Assembly: GCA_018669475.1 (NCBI GenBank)
Contig: JABHCC010000084.1
Span: 51,127-115,126, forward strand
DNA: 64,000 nt
Origin: Bacteroidota bacterium
Lineage (GTDB): Bacteria; Bacteroidota; Bacteroidia; Bacteroidales; UBA12481
Direction of reading: 5' to 3'
In this document: piece after piece, positions 17,609-27,231 of the stretch
Layout: each line of letters opens with the position of its first letter
Position numbering within the stretch: the stretch's first letter is position 1
Notes under the pieces: model-generated
Database searches by the model: none
Seen by the model: only the letters and a program-made list of their open reading frames with translations
What the model was told of the DNA's origin: nothing
Position numbers and translations under genes: made by a program

Positions 17609-18793
17609 ATGGAAACCCTGATTTTGCTTCTTGTATTTTTTCTGGTACCTGCCGGGATTATCTATGTTTGTGAACGTGTAAAATGGGTAAATAAAATAGG
17701 TGCGATAATTTGGGCCTACGCCATCGGACTGGCACTCCGGGCAATTGGAGTTCTACCTGATATGCCACTAGATCCGGATGTAACATTTGAAGCTATGAAT
17801 GTCATTCAGAAAATCGCAAGCCTTTCAGTTCCAATAGCCCTACCCTTACTCCTCTTCTCACTTGATTTCAGAAAATGGATTAAGCATGCGAAAAAAACTA
17901 TGCTGGCTCTCATTCTGGCCTTTGTTTCAGTTATTGTCGCCGTTGTTCTGGGTTATTATTTCTTTGGCCAGCATATTGATGACGGGCATAAAGTTGCAGG
18001 GCTCCTTACCGGGGTTTACACTGGTGGAACACCGAACATGGCAGCAATCAGAACAGCCATCGGCGTAGACCAGAATACATACATCCTTACTCATACTTAT
18101 GATATGGCCGTTTGTCTGGTATGGTTCATTTTCATTATAACAATCGGGCAAAAAGTATTAAATAAGTTTTTACCAGCATACAAACCATTAAATAATAAGG
18201 AATCGAAAAAAGCGAATTATGATGGAGGAGAATTCGATTCATATAAAGGAATGTTAAAACCAAGAAGAATACTGCCTCTTTTTGCAGCTCTTGGTATATC
18301 AGTTTTAATTTTTACTGCCGGATTTGGCCTGTCGCTGCTCTTTCATCCCGACCATCAAACAATGGTTCTTATACTCTTTATTACTACAGCAGCTATAGTT
18401 GTTTCTTTTATAAAATCGATTAACAGAATTGAGAAGTCTTTCCAATTCGGAATGTATCTGATAATTGTTTTTAGTATGGCAGTCGCTTCAATGGCTGACT
18501 TCAGCTCTCTGATAAATATTTCAGGAAATCTATTCTTCTATGTTGTATTGGCTGTCTGGGGAAGCCTGATTATTCATATTCTGCTTTCAATGATCTTTAA
18601 GATAGATACCGATACGGTAATCATTACCTCAACTGCATTGGCTTTCTCTCCTCCATTTGTTCCTGTTGTAGCAGCAGCACTGAAGAATAAAGAGATAATA
18701 ATTGCCGGACTTACTGTTGGATTGATTGGATATGCTGTAGGAAATTATCTGGGAATCGGAATTGCCCAGATTTTGCAAAATTTTGGAGGATGA
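17609..18793 (+). CDS. DUF819 family integral membrane protein
   Basis: 394 residues with about ten to eleven membrane segments and little else. The pattern, including the GVYTGGTPNMAAI stretch near 135-147 and the ALAFSPPFVPVVAAAL segment near the C-terminus, is that of DUF819 (YjcL-like) proteins, which look like transporters but lack an established substrate. It follows lolA by 17 bp and may be co-transcribed with ftsK-lolA, though there is no functional link. Two hairpins built from a GC-rich repeat lie just after its stop and may end transcription. Confidence 0.83.
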   Translation: METLILLLVFFLVPAGIIYVCERVKWVNKIGAIIWAYAIGLALRAIGVLPDMPLDPDVTFEAMNVIQKIASLSVPIALPLLLFSLDFRKWIKHAKKTMLALILAFVSVIVAVVLGYYFFGQHIDDGHKVAGLLTGVYTGGTPNMAAIRTAIGVDQNTYILTHTYDMAVCLVWFIFIITIGQKVLNKFLPAYKPLNNKESKKANYDGGEFDSYKGMLKPRRILPLFAALGISVLIFTAGFGLSLLFHPDHQTMVLILFITTAAIVVSFIKSINRIEKSFQFGMYLIIVFSMAVASMADFSSLINISGNLFFYVVLAVWGSLIIHILLSMIFKIDTDTVIITSTALAFSPPFVPVVAAALKNKEIIIAGLTVGLIGYAVGNYLGIGIAQILQNFGG

Positions 18794-18800
18794 GGCAGAA

Positions 18801-18862
18801 GTCGGGAATTCCCCGATTGCATCGGGGCGAGAATCCCCGATAAAAATCGGGGCAGGCGGGAA
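18801..18862. repeat. Two CCCCGAT/ATCGGGG hairpins in a repeat cluster
   Basis: CCCCGAT (18811-18817) pairs with ATCGGGG (18821-18827) over a 3-nt loop; CCCCGAT (18835-18841) pairs with ATCGGGG (18846-18852) over AAAA. The flanks (AAGTCGGGAATT, GGCGGGAAATCGG) match the unit found inside coaBC. They may act as transcription terminators or mRNA-stabilising elements. Confidence 0.7.
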
Positions 18863-18883
18863 ATCGGAAATGAAAGGAGAGTG

Positions 18884-20170
18884 ATGGGATCTTATTTGTT
18901 TATTGAAGTTCGTGGTTTGTTGAGGATAAGTATTTTATTGCTTGTTTTGCTTCTTCCTGTCAGGGCATCTTTTTCGCAATTCCACCTTGGCACTGTTCAG
19001 GATATTACTTTTCACAGTCAGGCTCTTGATAGTGAAAGTACTGTTCGGGTTTACTTGCCACCAGACTACAATCCTGAAAACAGCTACAAAAAATACCCTG
19101 TTATTTACACTCTTCATGGTGCATCTGTAGGATATGATGTTTATAGTTTTATGTTTCCGATTATTGATGCTCTGTGGCTCAGCGGTTCACTGGAACATTT
19201 TATTCTCGTTATGCCCGATGGACTGGTTGGCCCCTTTAATGGAAGTTTTTACACTAACTCTTCCCTTTATGGGAATTACGAAGATCTGATTAGTTATGAT
19301 ATTGTTCCTCTGATTGATTCATTATTCAATACTAATCCAAGCAGGGATATGCGAGCCATAATGGGGCATTCAATGGGATCATACGGAGCCTTCAAACAAG
19401 TGCTGAAGCATCCCGACTTGTTTTGTGCAATAGCAGCTCACTCCGGCCCTAATAATATTGAGATGTTGCAGATGCTGATACCAGATGTTAAAGCCGAAAA
19501 TGGTGATCCTCCATATACCTGGAATCATGAGCCTGGCAAAGGTCTTACAAACCTTATGATGACCATGGCAGGAGCTTTTTCTCCCAATCCGACATCACCA
19601 AACCTTGTTGACTTTCCGCTGGATGCTCAGGCTGAAATTATTGACTCTGTTTTGGATCGTTGGAATCCTCATAATATTGCTGAAATGGTACGTTGGCATA
19701 TGCCAGCTACCGATCTGGAAATATATTTTGATTGTGGTGCACAGGATGAGTATCATCTTCACCTCCAAAACCGGGCTTTATCAGATACCCTCAATATATT
19801 CGGCATCAAGCATCATTATGTTGAATATAACGGTGATCATACCAGTGGTTTGGTATTCAGGGTGCCTATCGCGTTTAGCTTTATTAATGGTGTTTTTAAA
19901 AGAAATCTAACTCAAATTGAGATTGATGCCAGACCCGAACCAATCGTGGTCAATGTTTTTCCAAATCCTGGCACCGGAATATTCTATTTCGAGCCTGAGA
20001 AACCCGAACTGCTCCAAAGTATCATGATTAGAGATATTCAGGGATCACTGCTTGAAACATTCAGCCCAGAACAAAACCCAATCAATCTTGAGCACCTCGC
20101 GGGAGGGATGTACTTCATTCATTTTCAATACAAAAAAACAAGCACTGCCTTTTCTATCATAAAAGAATAA
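18884..20170 (+). CDS. Secreted esterase (esterase D / feruloyl-esterase-like) with T9SS sorting domain
   Basis: 428 residues from the ATG at 18884; a GTG two codons' width upstream at 18881 is not needed. After a signal peptide come an alpha/beta-hydrolase domain of the putative esterase (PF00756-type) family, with YTLHGASVGYD early and the nucleophile elbow GHSMGSYGAF in the middle, and a histidine near the end of the domain (NGDHTSG). Residues from about 350 form a type IX secretion C-terminal domain (VNVFPNPGTGIFYF, ending FSIIKE). It is therefore exported to the surface or medium. Substrate unknown; acyl or feruloyl esters of polysaccharides are possible. The gene ends directly in a tandem repeat. 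Confidence 0.87.
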   Translation: MGSYLFIEVRGLLRISILLLVLLLPVRASFSQFHLGTVQDITFHSQALDSESTVRVYLPPDYNPENSYKKYPVIYTLHGASVGYDVYSFMFPIIDALWLSGSLEHFILVMPDGLVGPFNGSFYTNSSLYGNYEDLISYDIVPLIDSLFNTNPSRDMRAIMGHSMGSYGAFKQVLKHPDLFCAIAAHSGPNNIEMLQMLIPDVKAENGDPPYTWNHEPGKGLTNLMMTMAGAFSPNPTSPNLVDFPLDAQAEIIDSVLDRWNPHNIAEMVRWHMPATDLEIYFDCGAQDEYHLHLQNRALSDTLNIFGIKHHYVEYNGDHTSGLVFRVPIAFSFINGVFKRNLTQIEIDARPEPIVVNVFPNPGTGIFYFEPEKPELLQSIMIRDIQGSLLETFSPEQNPINLEHLAGGMYFIHFQYKKTSTAFSIIKE

Positions 20171-20282
20171 TGTCCGAAGTCCGGAAAAGGTCCGGGGTCC
20201 GAAGTCTGGAAAAAGGTCCGGAAAAGGTCCGGGAAAGGTCCGGAAAAGGTCCGGAAAAGGTCCGGAAAAGGTCCGGGGTTCG
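20171..20282. repeat. Tandem array of GGTCCGGAAAA units
   Basis: Starting right after the esterase stop codon, roughly eight copies of an 11-bp unit, GGTCCGGAAAA, or variants (GGTCCGGGGTCCGAAGTC), fill 112 bp up to 20282, about 20 bp before the end of the convergent YfcC gene. It belongs to the same GTCCGG family as the cluster at 34.3 kb. Confidence 0.88.
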
Positions 20283-20304
20283 AAGTATTGGGTACTGCTT
20301 GTTT

Positions 20305-21900
20305 TTAGAAGCCGTTTAGATTCATTGTTACTGTTGGAATTAGGAGTAGAAAGCCTATAATAATCAGTATAATAATCAAAGGAGTCACCCACTTAACCCA
20401 CCTGTCATAAGGTATTTTTGCTACTCCCAGAACTCCAATCAATACACCTGATGTTGGCGTTATCATATTTGTAAAACCATCACCAAACTGAAATGCCATA
20501 ACAGTGGCCTGTCGTGACAAACCTATCAGATCAGAGAATTGTGACATCATTGGCATTGTTAATGCCGCCTTACCTGAACCTGAAGGAATTACCACATTTA
20601 ACATTGTTTGAAAAACATACATAACACCTACTGATGTCAGCCTTCCGGCATCTGACATAGCCTTTGAAACTCCATACAGGATAGTGTCAATGATCTTCCC
20701 TTCATTCAAAATAACAATAATCCCTCCGGCAAGCCCGACTACCATTGCTGCTCCCAATATATCCTTACTGCCTTCGATGAAAAGTTTGGTGATTTTATTC
20801 GGTGCATAATTCATAGTAATGCCTGAAAATAGTCCCATGGCAAAGAAAAGAGAAGCAATTTCCATCACGTACCAGCCATAGCCCATCACACCAACAATCA
20901 GATAAAACATAGTCATGGCCAGCAAATGCAAAACAAAGAAATGAACCGACTTTCTAAGTGATAATAAACCGCCTAAAGTGAATAAGCCTGCTAGTACAGG
21001 AAGTCCAGGCCAACTATATATTTGGTTTCCAATCTGCATATCAGTGATGGGATTCTGAACTGCAATAAAAATTAATACAGCGCTCAATAAAACATATACT
21101 ACCCATGCACTAATGCCAGGTTTTGACTGAACTGATTCTATATCAATCTGTCTTTGATCGCGCCAATAGGCATCTGCTTCATATACCGGCGAGCGTTTTG
21201 GATCTTTCTTCACCCTCACAGCATACCGCAGAACGAAAAACATTCCAACAAAATTGATTACAATCCAGCAGAAAAGCCTGTATTCAATACCTGAAAACAA
21301 TGGGATATTCGACAATCCCTGAGCAATTCCAATCGTAAAAGGATTGAGCAAAGCACCAGCAAAACCTAATCCCGCCGCAACAAAGACCATTGATACACCA
21401 ACAATGCTATCATAACCCATGGAAATCGAAAGAGGAACAAAAATGATTATAAAGGCTATGGTTTCCTCACTCATCCCAAAAACGGCTCCAAAAATTGAAA
21501 ATAACAGCATGATGAAAGTGATAATAATATTGTTGACCCCCAGGTAACGCACAGCTTTGTTTCTCTCGAACTTGCCAGTCATCCGGAGGAAAGAATAAAT
21601 ACCTACATCAATAGCTTTACTGAAATTCATAATCCAGAAAGCTCCTCCAATTAGTATGATAAATGCAATAATATTGGCTGTATTGACAAAGCCTTTGAAT
21701 AGGGCTGAAAAAACCTGCCAGGTCTGAGCCTGGCTCTCAACAAAGTGAAAAGAGTTATTCACTATAATTTCCCGATCTGTTCCGTTGACTGAAACTGTCT
21801 CGCGATCGAACTCTCCACCGGGGATAAACCATGTTAAAACTGCTGCTAAAAGAATGATAGCAAAGATGATTACATATGTATGAGGAACTTTCTTAAGCAT
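20305..21900 (-). CDS. YfcC family transporter
   Basis: 531 residues when started at the ATG at 21900 (MLKKVPHTY); an upstream ATG at 21963 would add 21 residues unlike the family's start. There are about 12 hydrophobic segments. Features of the YfcC / C4-dicarboxylate anaerobic carrier family include the start VPHTYVIIFAIILLAAVLTW, the FGMSEETIAFIIIFVPL segment and the NVVIPSGSGKAALTMPMM motif near the C-terminus. Relatives include arginine/ornithine-type exchangers and short-chain or dicarboxylate carriers. The substrate is not settled. It is divergent from the aminopeptidase P-hutI-ftcD operon, so a peptide- or amino-acid-linked role is plausible. Confidence 0.86.
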   Translation of the reverse strand: MLKKVPHTYVIIFAIILLAAVLTWFIPGGEFDRETVSVNGTDREIIVNNSFHFVESQAQTWQVFSALFKGFVNTANIIAFIILIGGAFWIMNFSKAIDVGIYSFLRMTGKFERNKAVRYLGVNNIIITFIMLLFSIFGAVFGMSEETIAFIIIFVPLSISMGYDSIVGVSMVFVAAGLGFAGALLNPFTIGIAQGLSNIPLFSGIEYRLFCWIVINFVGMFFVLRYAVRVKKDPKRSPVYEADAYWRDQRQIDIESVQSKPGISAWVVYVLLSAVLIFIAVQNPITDMQIGNQIYSWPGLPVLAGLFTLGGLLSLRKSVHFFVLHLLAMTMFYLIVGVMGYGWYVMEIASLFFAMGLFSGITMNYAPNKITKLFIEGSKDILGAAMVVGLAGGIIVILNEGKIIDTILYGVSKAMSDAGRLTSVGVMYVFQTMLNVVIPSGSGKAALTMPMMSQFSDLIGLSRQATVMAFQFGDGFTNMITPTSGVLIGVLGVAKIPYDRWVKWVTPLIIILIIIGFLLLIPTVTMNLNGF

Positions 21901-21989
21901 TTTCTTGATATTTTGTATAAAGAAAATGATAATTATCGCATGTTCCTTCCAATAATATTTCAAATTTTGTAAATCTTAATCTAAAGTAT

Positions 21990-23777
21990 ATGTCAATCAA
22001 CAAAAAAGTCGGAGCCCTGCGTGAATTATTAGTGCAAAATAATCTTGACGCCGTCATAATTCCTTCTACCGATCCTCACATGGGGGAGTATGTTCCTGAG
22101 CACTGGGCTGAAAGAGAATGGATATCTGGCTTCACAGGCTCGGCCGGAACAGTTGTTATCACAAAAGATTTTGCGGGTTTATGGACGGACTCCCGCTATT
22201 TTGTTCAGGCAGAGGAACAATTGTCTGACTCGGTAATGGAATTAGTTAAGCTTACAATTCCCCATACACCTGAACACATCATCTGGCTAATTAATACCCT
22301 TCCTGCCGGATCACGAATTGCCATAAACGGAAACATGGTTCCGGCCTCCATGATTGGATATATGCAAGATGAGCTGAACAAAAAGAACTTTGAACTGCTT
22401 ACCGACCTTGATCTGATAAGTGCGATCTGGAAAGACCGTCCTTCTCTCCCTGCTAACAAAATCATTAAGCACAAAGTAGAATTCGCCGGACAATCCCGTA
22501 CCAGCAAACTCGATGCGGTGGGTAAACTTATGACAGAAGCAGGAGCAACACATCATTTAGTTTGCACACTCGATGAAATTGCCTGGTTATTTAACCTCAG
22601 AGGAACAGATGTGGAGTTTAATCCCTTATTCGTAAGCTATGCCCTGATTGGTCCTGAACATAGTATCCTGTTCATCAATCGTGATAAGATTCATTATGAC
22701 CTTTTAGCTGATTTACTGACCGGCCCAATCAGAATAATGGACTATGATGCGCTTGCTGATGTTCTGCAGAATTTGCCACCTGAGTCATCCTTGTTGCTTG
22801 ACCCGGGCAAAACAAATCAGACTCTGGTCGAGTCGATTCCGCATGGAATAAGGATCATCGAAGGCATGGGCCTGGTTACTGGTTTGAAGGCGATAAAGAA
22901 TAAAACAGAGCTTGATGGTTTGCGAAATGTGATGGTAAAAGATGGTGTTGCCTGGGTGAAGTTTCTGTGCTGGCTCGATCAGAATATTGGGCAAACAAGG
23001 ATCACTGAACTGTCTGCAGCAAATCATTTGGCCGCACTCCGGGAAGAACAGGAGAATTATCAGGGTCCGAGTTTTCATCCAATCTCATCATATGGAATTC
23101 ACGGCTCGATTGTCCATTACGCAGTTGATGAGGAAAGCAATATAGAACTCCATCCCGAAGGCATATACTTGTGCGATACAGGTGGTCAGTATCTTGATGG
23201 AACCACTGATACTACCAGAACAATAACATTAGGTAAAACTACTGAACAGCAAAAAAGTGACTTCACCCTGGCTCTTAAAGGAACGCTGGGAGTAAGTATG
23301 CTTCGTTTTCCCGAAGGCACAAAAGGCTACCAAATGGATATTCTGGCCAGAAAAGCCCTTTGGGATCATGGTCTCACATACGGTCATGGTACAGGTCATG
23401 GTGTCGGATTCTTTTTAAATGTACATGAAGGTCCACAGACTATCGGCACCGGCGCATCAGGCAATATGAATACTTCATTTCAACCAGGCATGGTCACAAC
23501 AGTCGAGCCGGCAATTTACCGTGAAGGATCTCATGGCATGCGTACCGAAAACATGACAGTTTGTATTGAAGATATAAAAACTGAGTTCGGACAATTCTAT
23601 AGTTTTGAAACTCTTACCTTGGCACCGATAGATCGTAATCTAATTAAAAAAAGCCTTCTCAGCGATAAGGAAATCGATTGGCTTAATGTATATCATCAGA
23701 AGGTTTATGATAAACTACATTCCTTTTTGAACAATAAGGAAAGGGAATGGCTGAAAAATAAAACTGGTAAACTATAA
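21990..23777 (+). CDS. Xaa-Pro aminopeptidase (aminopeptidase P, M24B)
   Basis: 595 residues, the long three-domain form found in eukaryotes and many Bacteroidota. Two creatinase-like N-terminal domains (about 1-300) precede the pita-bread catalytic domain. The metal ligands are visible: D396 (CDTGGQ), D407 (GTTDTTR), H470 (HGTGHG), E506 (VEPAIY) and E520 (RTENM), with spacing close to that of human cytosolic aminopeptidase P. The enzyme removes the N-terminal residue next to proline. There is no signal peptide, so it is cytoplasmic. It is the first of a three-gene operon, 3 bp before hutI. Confidence 0.94.
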   Translation: MSINKKVGALRELLVQNNLDAVIIPSTDPHMGEYVPEHWAEREWISGFTGSAGTVVITKDFAGLWTDSRYFVQAEEQLSDSVMELVKLTIPHTPEHIIWLINTLPAGSRIAINGNMVPASMIGYMQDELNKKNFELLTDLDLISAIWKDRPSLPANKIIKHKVEFAGQSRTSKLDAVGKLMTEAGATHHLVCTLDEIAWLFNLRGTDVEFNPLFVSYALIGPEHSILFINRDKIHYDLLADLLTGPIRIMDYDALADVLQNLPPESSLLLDPGKTNQTLVESIPHGIRIIEGMGLVTGLKAIKNKTELDGLRNVMVKDGVAWVKFLCWLDQNIGQTRITELSAANHLAALREEQENYQGPSFHPISSYGIHGSIVHYAVDEESNIELHPEGIYLCDTGGQYLDGTTDTTRTITLGKTTEQQKSDFTLALKGTLGVSMLRFPEGTKGYQMDILARKALWDHGLTYGHGTGHGVGFFLNVHEGPQTIGTGASGNMNTSFQPGMVTTVEPAIYREGSHGMRTENMTVCIEDIKTEFGQFYSFETLTLAPIDRNLIKKSLLSDKEIDWLNVYHQKVYDKLHSFLNNKEREWLKNKTGKL

Positions 23778-23780
23778 CTC

Positions 23781-25013
23781 ATGGACCTCATTATAAAGAA
23801 CATCAAGACTCTGGTTCAAATTGACGAAAGCCATCGTCCTTATGTTGCTGGCAAAGAAATGGCTAATCTGAATACCCTGCCGGATGCATGGTTGGCCATC
23901 ACTGGTGGCAAGATTAGTTCATATGGATCAATGTCAGAATGCCCTGAAACGGATTCACCCGTTCTGGATGCCAGTGGTAAATTACTTATGCCTGCATTTT
24001 GTGATTCACATACACACCTGGTGTATGCGGGATCACGCGAAATAGAATATATTGATAAAATCAGAGGCCTGTCATATGAAGAAATTGCTAAAAGAGGGGG
24101 AGGAATAAATAATAGTGCCAGGCTTCTTCGAAATAGTACTGAAGAAGACCTCTTTGAACAGGCCATGAAACGAATTAATGAGATAATCAGTAAAGGTACA
24201 GGTGCAGTTGAAATAAAAAGCGGATATGGCTTAGAGACGGGAGCTGAACTGAAGATGCTGAGAGTGATCAGAAAAATAAAGGAATCATCACCCATAACTG
24301 TGAAATCAACCTTCCTGGGAGCTCATTCAGTACCTCTTGAATATAAAGGGCGACAGAGCGAATATGTCGATCTGCTTATTAGTGATATGCTGCCAAAAGT
24401 AGCCGATGAAGGGCTAGCCGATTATGTGGATGTGTTTTGTGACAGAGGTTTCTTTACCGTCGACGAAACTGACCGCATTCTCGAAGCAGCAGCAAAGTAT
24501 GGAATCACACCAAAAATTCATGCTAATGAGCTGGACTATTCTGGTGGAATACAAGTAGGTGTCAAGCACGGCGCACGATCAGTTGATCACCTTGAATTTA
24601 CTGGTGAAGACGAAATTGAAGTACTACGCGATTCAGGAACCATGCCAACCCTTCTTCCTGGTGCAGCCTTTTTCCTCGGTATGGATTGGGCTCCGGCTCG
24701 CAAAATCATTGACTCCGGATTACCACTGGCCCTCGCTTCTGACTATAATCCGGGATCATCACCATCCGGAGATATGAAATTTATTATGTCACTTGCATGT
24801 ATTACAATGAGGATGCTCCCTGAAGAAGCTATTCACGCCACAACCATAAATTCAGCCTACGCAATGGGAGTAGAAAATGAATTAGGAACAATAACGATAG
24901 GAAAGAAAGCGAATCTGATCCTGACCAAGGAAATCACGGGATTAGAATTTCTACCATATGCATACACCACTAACCTTATAGACAAAGTAATATTAAACGG
25001 AAAAATAATATGA
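23781..25013 (+). CDS. hutI: Imidazolonepropionase
   Basis: 410 residues of the amidohydrolase fold. H77 and H79 (DSHTHLVYAG) are the first metal ligands; EIKSGYGL near 145 and HANELDYSGG near 250 are HutI hallmarks; SDYNPG near 330 supplies the Asp. The enzyme opens 4-imidazolone-5-propanoate to N-formimino-L-glutamate, the third step of histidine breakdown. Its stop overlaps the start of the next gene (ATGA), and that gene uses its product directly. Histidase and urocanase are not in the window. Confidence 0.96.
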   Translation: MDLIIKNIKTLVQIDESHRPYVAGKEMANLNTLPDAWLAITGGKISSYGSMSECPETDSPVLDASGKLLMPAFCDSHTHLVYAGSREIEYIDKIRGLSYEEIAKRGGGINNSARLLRNSTEEDLFEQAMKRINEIISKGTGAVEIKSGYGLETGAELKMLRVIRKIKESSPITVKSTFLGAHSVPLEYKGRQSEYVDLLISDMLPKVADEGLADYVDVFCDRGFFTVDETDRILEAAAKYGITPKIHANELDYSGGIQVGVKHGARSVDHLEFTGEDEIEVLRDSGTMPTLLPGAAFFLGMDWAPARKIIDSGLPLALASDYNPGSSPSGDMKFIMSLACITMRMLPEEAIHATTINSAYAMGVENELGTITIGKKANLILTKEITGLEFLPYAYTTNLIDKVILNGKII

Positions 25014-26695
25014 ATACGAAACTAATCGAATGCGTTCCCAATTTCTCTGAAGGGAGCGACATGGCCATAATAAAACAAATCACTGATCAGATTGAATCAG
25101 TTGAAGGAGTAAGTCTTTTAGATGTTGATCCCGGAAAGGCAACCAACAGAACAGTCGTGACTTTTGTGGGCACACCTGAAGAAGTTATCGATGCGGCATT
25201 CCTGGCAATCAAAAAAGCTTGTGAATTGATCGATATGAGTAAGCACCAGGGTGAACATCCCCGTTTTGGAGCTACCGACGTATGCCCCTTGGTGCCGGTT
25301 GCTAACATAAGCATGGAAGAAACTGTGGAATACGCTCATAAGTTGGCCGAAAGAGTGGGTCGGGAACTTGACTTCCCTGTTTATTGCTATGAATTTGCTG
25401 CTCAAACTGATCAAAGAAAAAATCTGGCAAGCATTCGTTCAGGTGAATATGAAGGCCTGCCGGATAAATTATCAAGGACGGAATGGAAACCCGATTTCGG
25501 ACCTGCTCGTTTCGTGCCGTCAACAGGTGTGGTTGCTATAGGAGCCAGAAACTTCCTTGTAGCATATAATATCAATCTGAATACAACATCTACACGTCGT
25601 GCTAATTCTGTCGCTTTTGATGTTAGGGAGGCCGGACGGGTATTAAGAGAGGGTGACCCTATTTCAGGCAAAATTGTAAAAGATGAGAAAGGAAATAAAG
25701 TTCGTGTTGCCGGAAGTCTGAAGAAAGTTAAAGCCATTGGATGGTATATTGAGGAATACGCTGTTTGTCAAATATCTATGAACCTGACAGATATCACTAT
25801 CACACCGGTTCATGTAGCTTATGATGAAGTATTTGACCGTTGCTACAAACGGGGTCTGAGAGTTACTGGCTCTGAACTTGTCGGACTAATACCCTTGCAG
25901 GCCATGCTGGATGCAGGAAGACATTTTCTTTCAAAACAAACGAGATCTCTTGGTGTACCAGATAGTGAATTAATCAAGATTGCAGTAAAATCCATGGGGC
26001 TTGACGAATTGAAGCCTTTCATCCCTGAAGAACGAATTATTGAATATAAAATGGCAGGTCCAGATGGCAAACCACTTGTTTCAATGAACCTTTCTGCTTT
26101 TGTTGAAGAAACTGCTTCTGAATCACCCGCCCCAGGAGGTGGATCTATTGCAGCTTATATGGGCGCAATGGGAGCTGCCCTGGCTACGATGGTTGCTAAT
26201 CTCTCAGCACATAAAAGAGGATGGGATGAGCGCTGGGAAGAGTTTTCTGAATGGGCAGTCCAGGGCAAAGAGGCTTATTTAAAGCTGCTGTATAAAGTGG
26301 ATGAGGATACCGAGGCTTTTAACGGAATCATGGATGCTTTCGGATTACCTAAAGGCACAGATGATGAAAAGGCAGCACGTAAAGCAGCCATTCAGGAGGC
26401 TACAAAGATTGCAGTTCAGGTACCTCTTGAAACTATGAAACTGGCTTTTGATAGTATGACAGTAATAAAAAAGATGGCAGAGATAGGGAATCCTAATTCG
26501 GTAAGTGATGCAGGCGTAGCAGCTCTGGCTGCCCGGTCTGCTGTTTTTGGTGCCTATCTGAATGTAAAAATAAACCTGGGTGACTTATCAGATGAGGTAT
26601 ACAAATCAAACATCATTAAAGAAGCAGATGCATTGAAAATAGATTCTGCTCTTTTGGAAAAGGAGATTCTGGCAATCGTTGAATCTAAGATATAG
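25010..26695 (+). CDS. ftcD: Glutamate formiminotransferase / formiminotetrahydrofolate cyclodeaminase fusion
   Basis: 561 residues in two modules. The N-terminal formiminotransferase (about 1-330) begins IECVPNFSEG and includes the HPRFGATDVCPLVP stretch. The C-terminal cyclodeaminase (about 350-561) has SPAPGGGSIAA and NPNSVSDAGVAA. The protein moves the formimino group from formiminoglutamate to tetrahydrofolate, then releases ammonia to give methenyl-tetrahydrofolate. The fusion is the animal-type arrangement, also known from Bacteroidota. It is coupled to hutI by an ATGA overlap and followed by a strong terminator, closing the operon. Confidence 0.95.
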   Translation: MNTKLIECVPNFSEGSDMAIIKQITDQIESVEGVSLLDVDPGKATNRTVVTFVGTPEEVIDAAFLAIKKACELIDMSKHQGEHPRFGATDVCPLVPVANISMEETVEYAHKLAERVGRELDFPVYCYEFAAQTDQRKNLASIRSGEYEGLPDKLSRTEWKPDFGPARFVPSTGVVAIGARNFLVAYNINLNTTSTRRANSVAFDVREAGRVLREGDPISGKIVKDEKGNKVRVAGSLKKVKAIGWYIEEYAVCQISMNLTDITITPVHVAYDEVFDRCYKRGLRVTGSELVGLIPLQAMLDAGRHFLSKQTRSLGVPDSELIKIAVKSMGLDELKPFIPEERIIEYKMAGPDGKPLVSMNLSAFVEETASESPAPGGGSIAAYMGAMGAALATMVANLSAHKRGWDERWEEFSEWAVQGKEAYLKLLYKVDEDTEAFNGIMDAFGLPKGTDDEKAARKAAIQEATKIAVQVPLETMKLAFDSMTVIKKMAEIGNPNSVSDAGVAALAARSAVFGAYLNVKINLGDLSDEVYKSNIIKEADALKIDSALLEKEILAIVESKI

Positions 26696-26725
26696 AGCTA
26701 TCTGGCAATGAACTTTTCAAAAAAG

Positions 26726-26750
26726 GTGCCGAATTCCGGCACTTTTTTTT
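26726..26750. terminator. Bidirectional intrinsic terminator
   Basis: GTGCCG (26726-26731) and CGGCAC (26737-26742) form a perfect stem with a 5-nt loop, followed by eight T; six A precede it, so it can also work leftward. It ends the ftcD operon and lies at the 3' end of the convergent lipoprotein gene. Confidence 0.9.
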
Positions 26751-27210
26751 AGAATACCATTTTCCATAAATTCCACCTTAAAACGGTGGAATCATTATAC
26801 TGTCGTTCTAGCCAGAATTGATCATAGGCCAGTCTGATAATTCGCCAATCAGTAGTATCCTGAACATCCTTATTAAGCACTATCCATCTTACCGAATCCT
26901 TATCGGCAAAGAATTGCCATGAACCAAAATATACCAGATTAGGATCGTATGCCTGACCTCCGGGTTGGCGATCCCAGGTATATGCCCCCTTATCTTTACC
27001 AGGGCTATCATGCAATATAAACTCTATATTATTAGTATTATACACCTCAATAGAATCAACATCATTGTAGGCCACACGGTCAAAATACCATCTCCCAGCC
27101 ACTCTCTGTCCTTTTGAATACAGACTAAATGCCGGTCCTTCCTCATACTTTTTACAGCCAACTGTAATAACAGTTAATACCAATAAAATAAATGCTGTTT
27201 TTCGTCTCAT
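26749..27210 (-). CDS. Hypothetical lipoprotein, possibly lipocalin-like
   Basis: 153 residues with a lipoprotein signal (LTVITVGC, lipidated Cys near 19). The region after it, EEGPAFSLYSKGQRVAGRWYFDRV, resembles the start of small lipocalin-like Bacteroidota lipoproteins, in which a Trp strand follows a short conserved motif. The rest is beta-rich with several Trp residues. Function unknown. It lies 21 bp downstream of the 7TM-HD gene in the same direction and probably shares its transcript. Confidence 0.65.
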   Translation of the reverse strand: MRRKTAFILLVLTVITVGCKKYEEGPAFSLYSKGQRVAGRWYFDRVAYNDVDSIEVYNTNNIEFILHDSPGKDKGAYTWDRQPGGQAYDPNLVYFGSWQFFADKDSVRWIVLNKDVQDTTDWRIIRLAYDQFWLERQYNDSTVLRWNLWKMVF

Positions 27211-27231
27211 TCTTTACGTTCTTTCAAGTAA

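Noticed and set aside
20045..20392. Minus-strand frame with FPGPFPDLF repeats
   Set aside because: It is a translation of the GGTCCGGAAAA array plus the antisense of two real gene ends.
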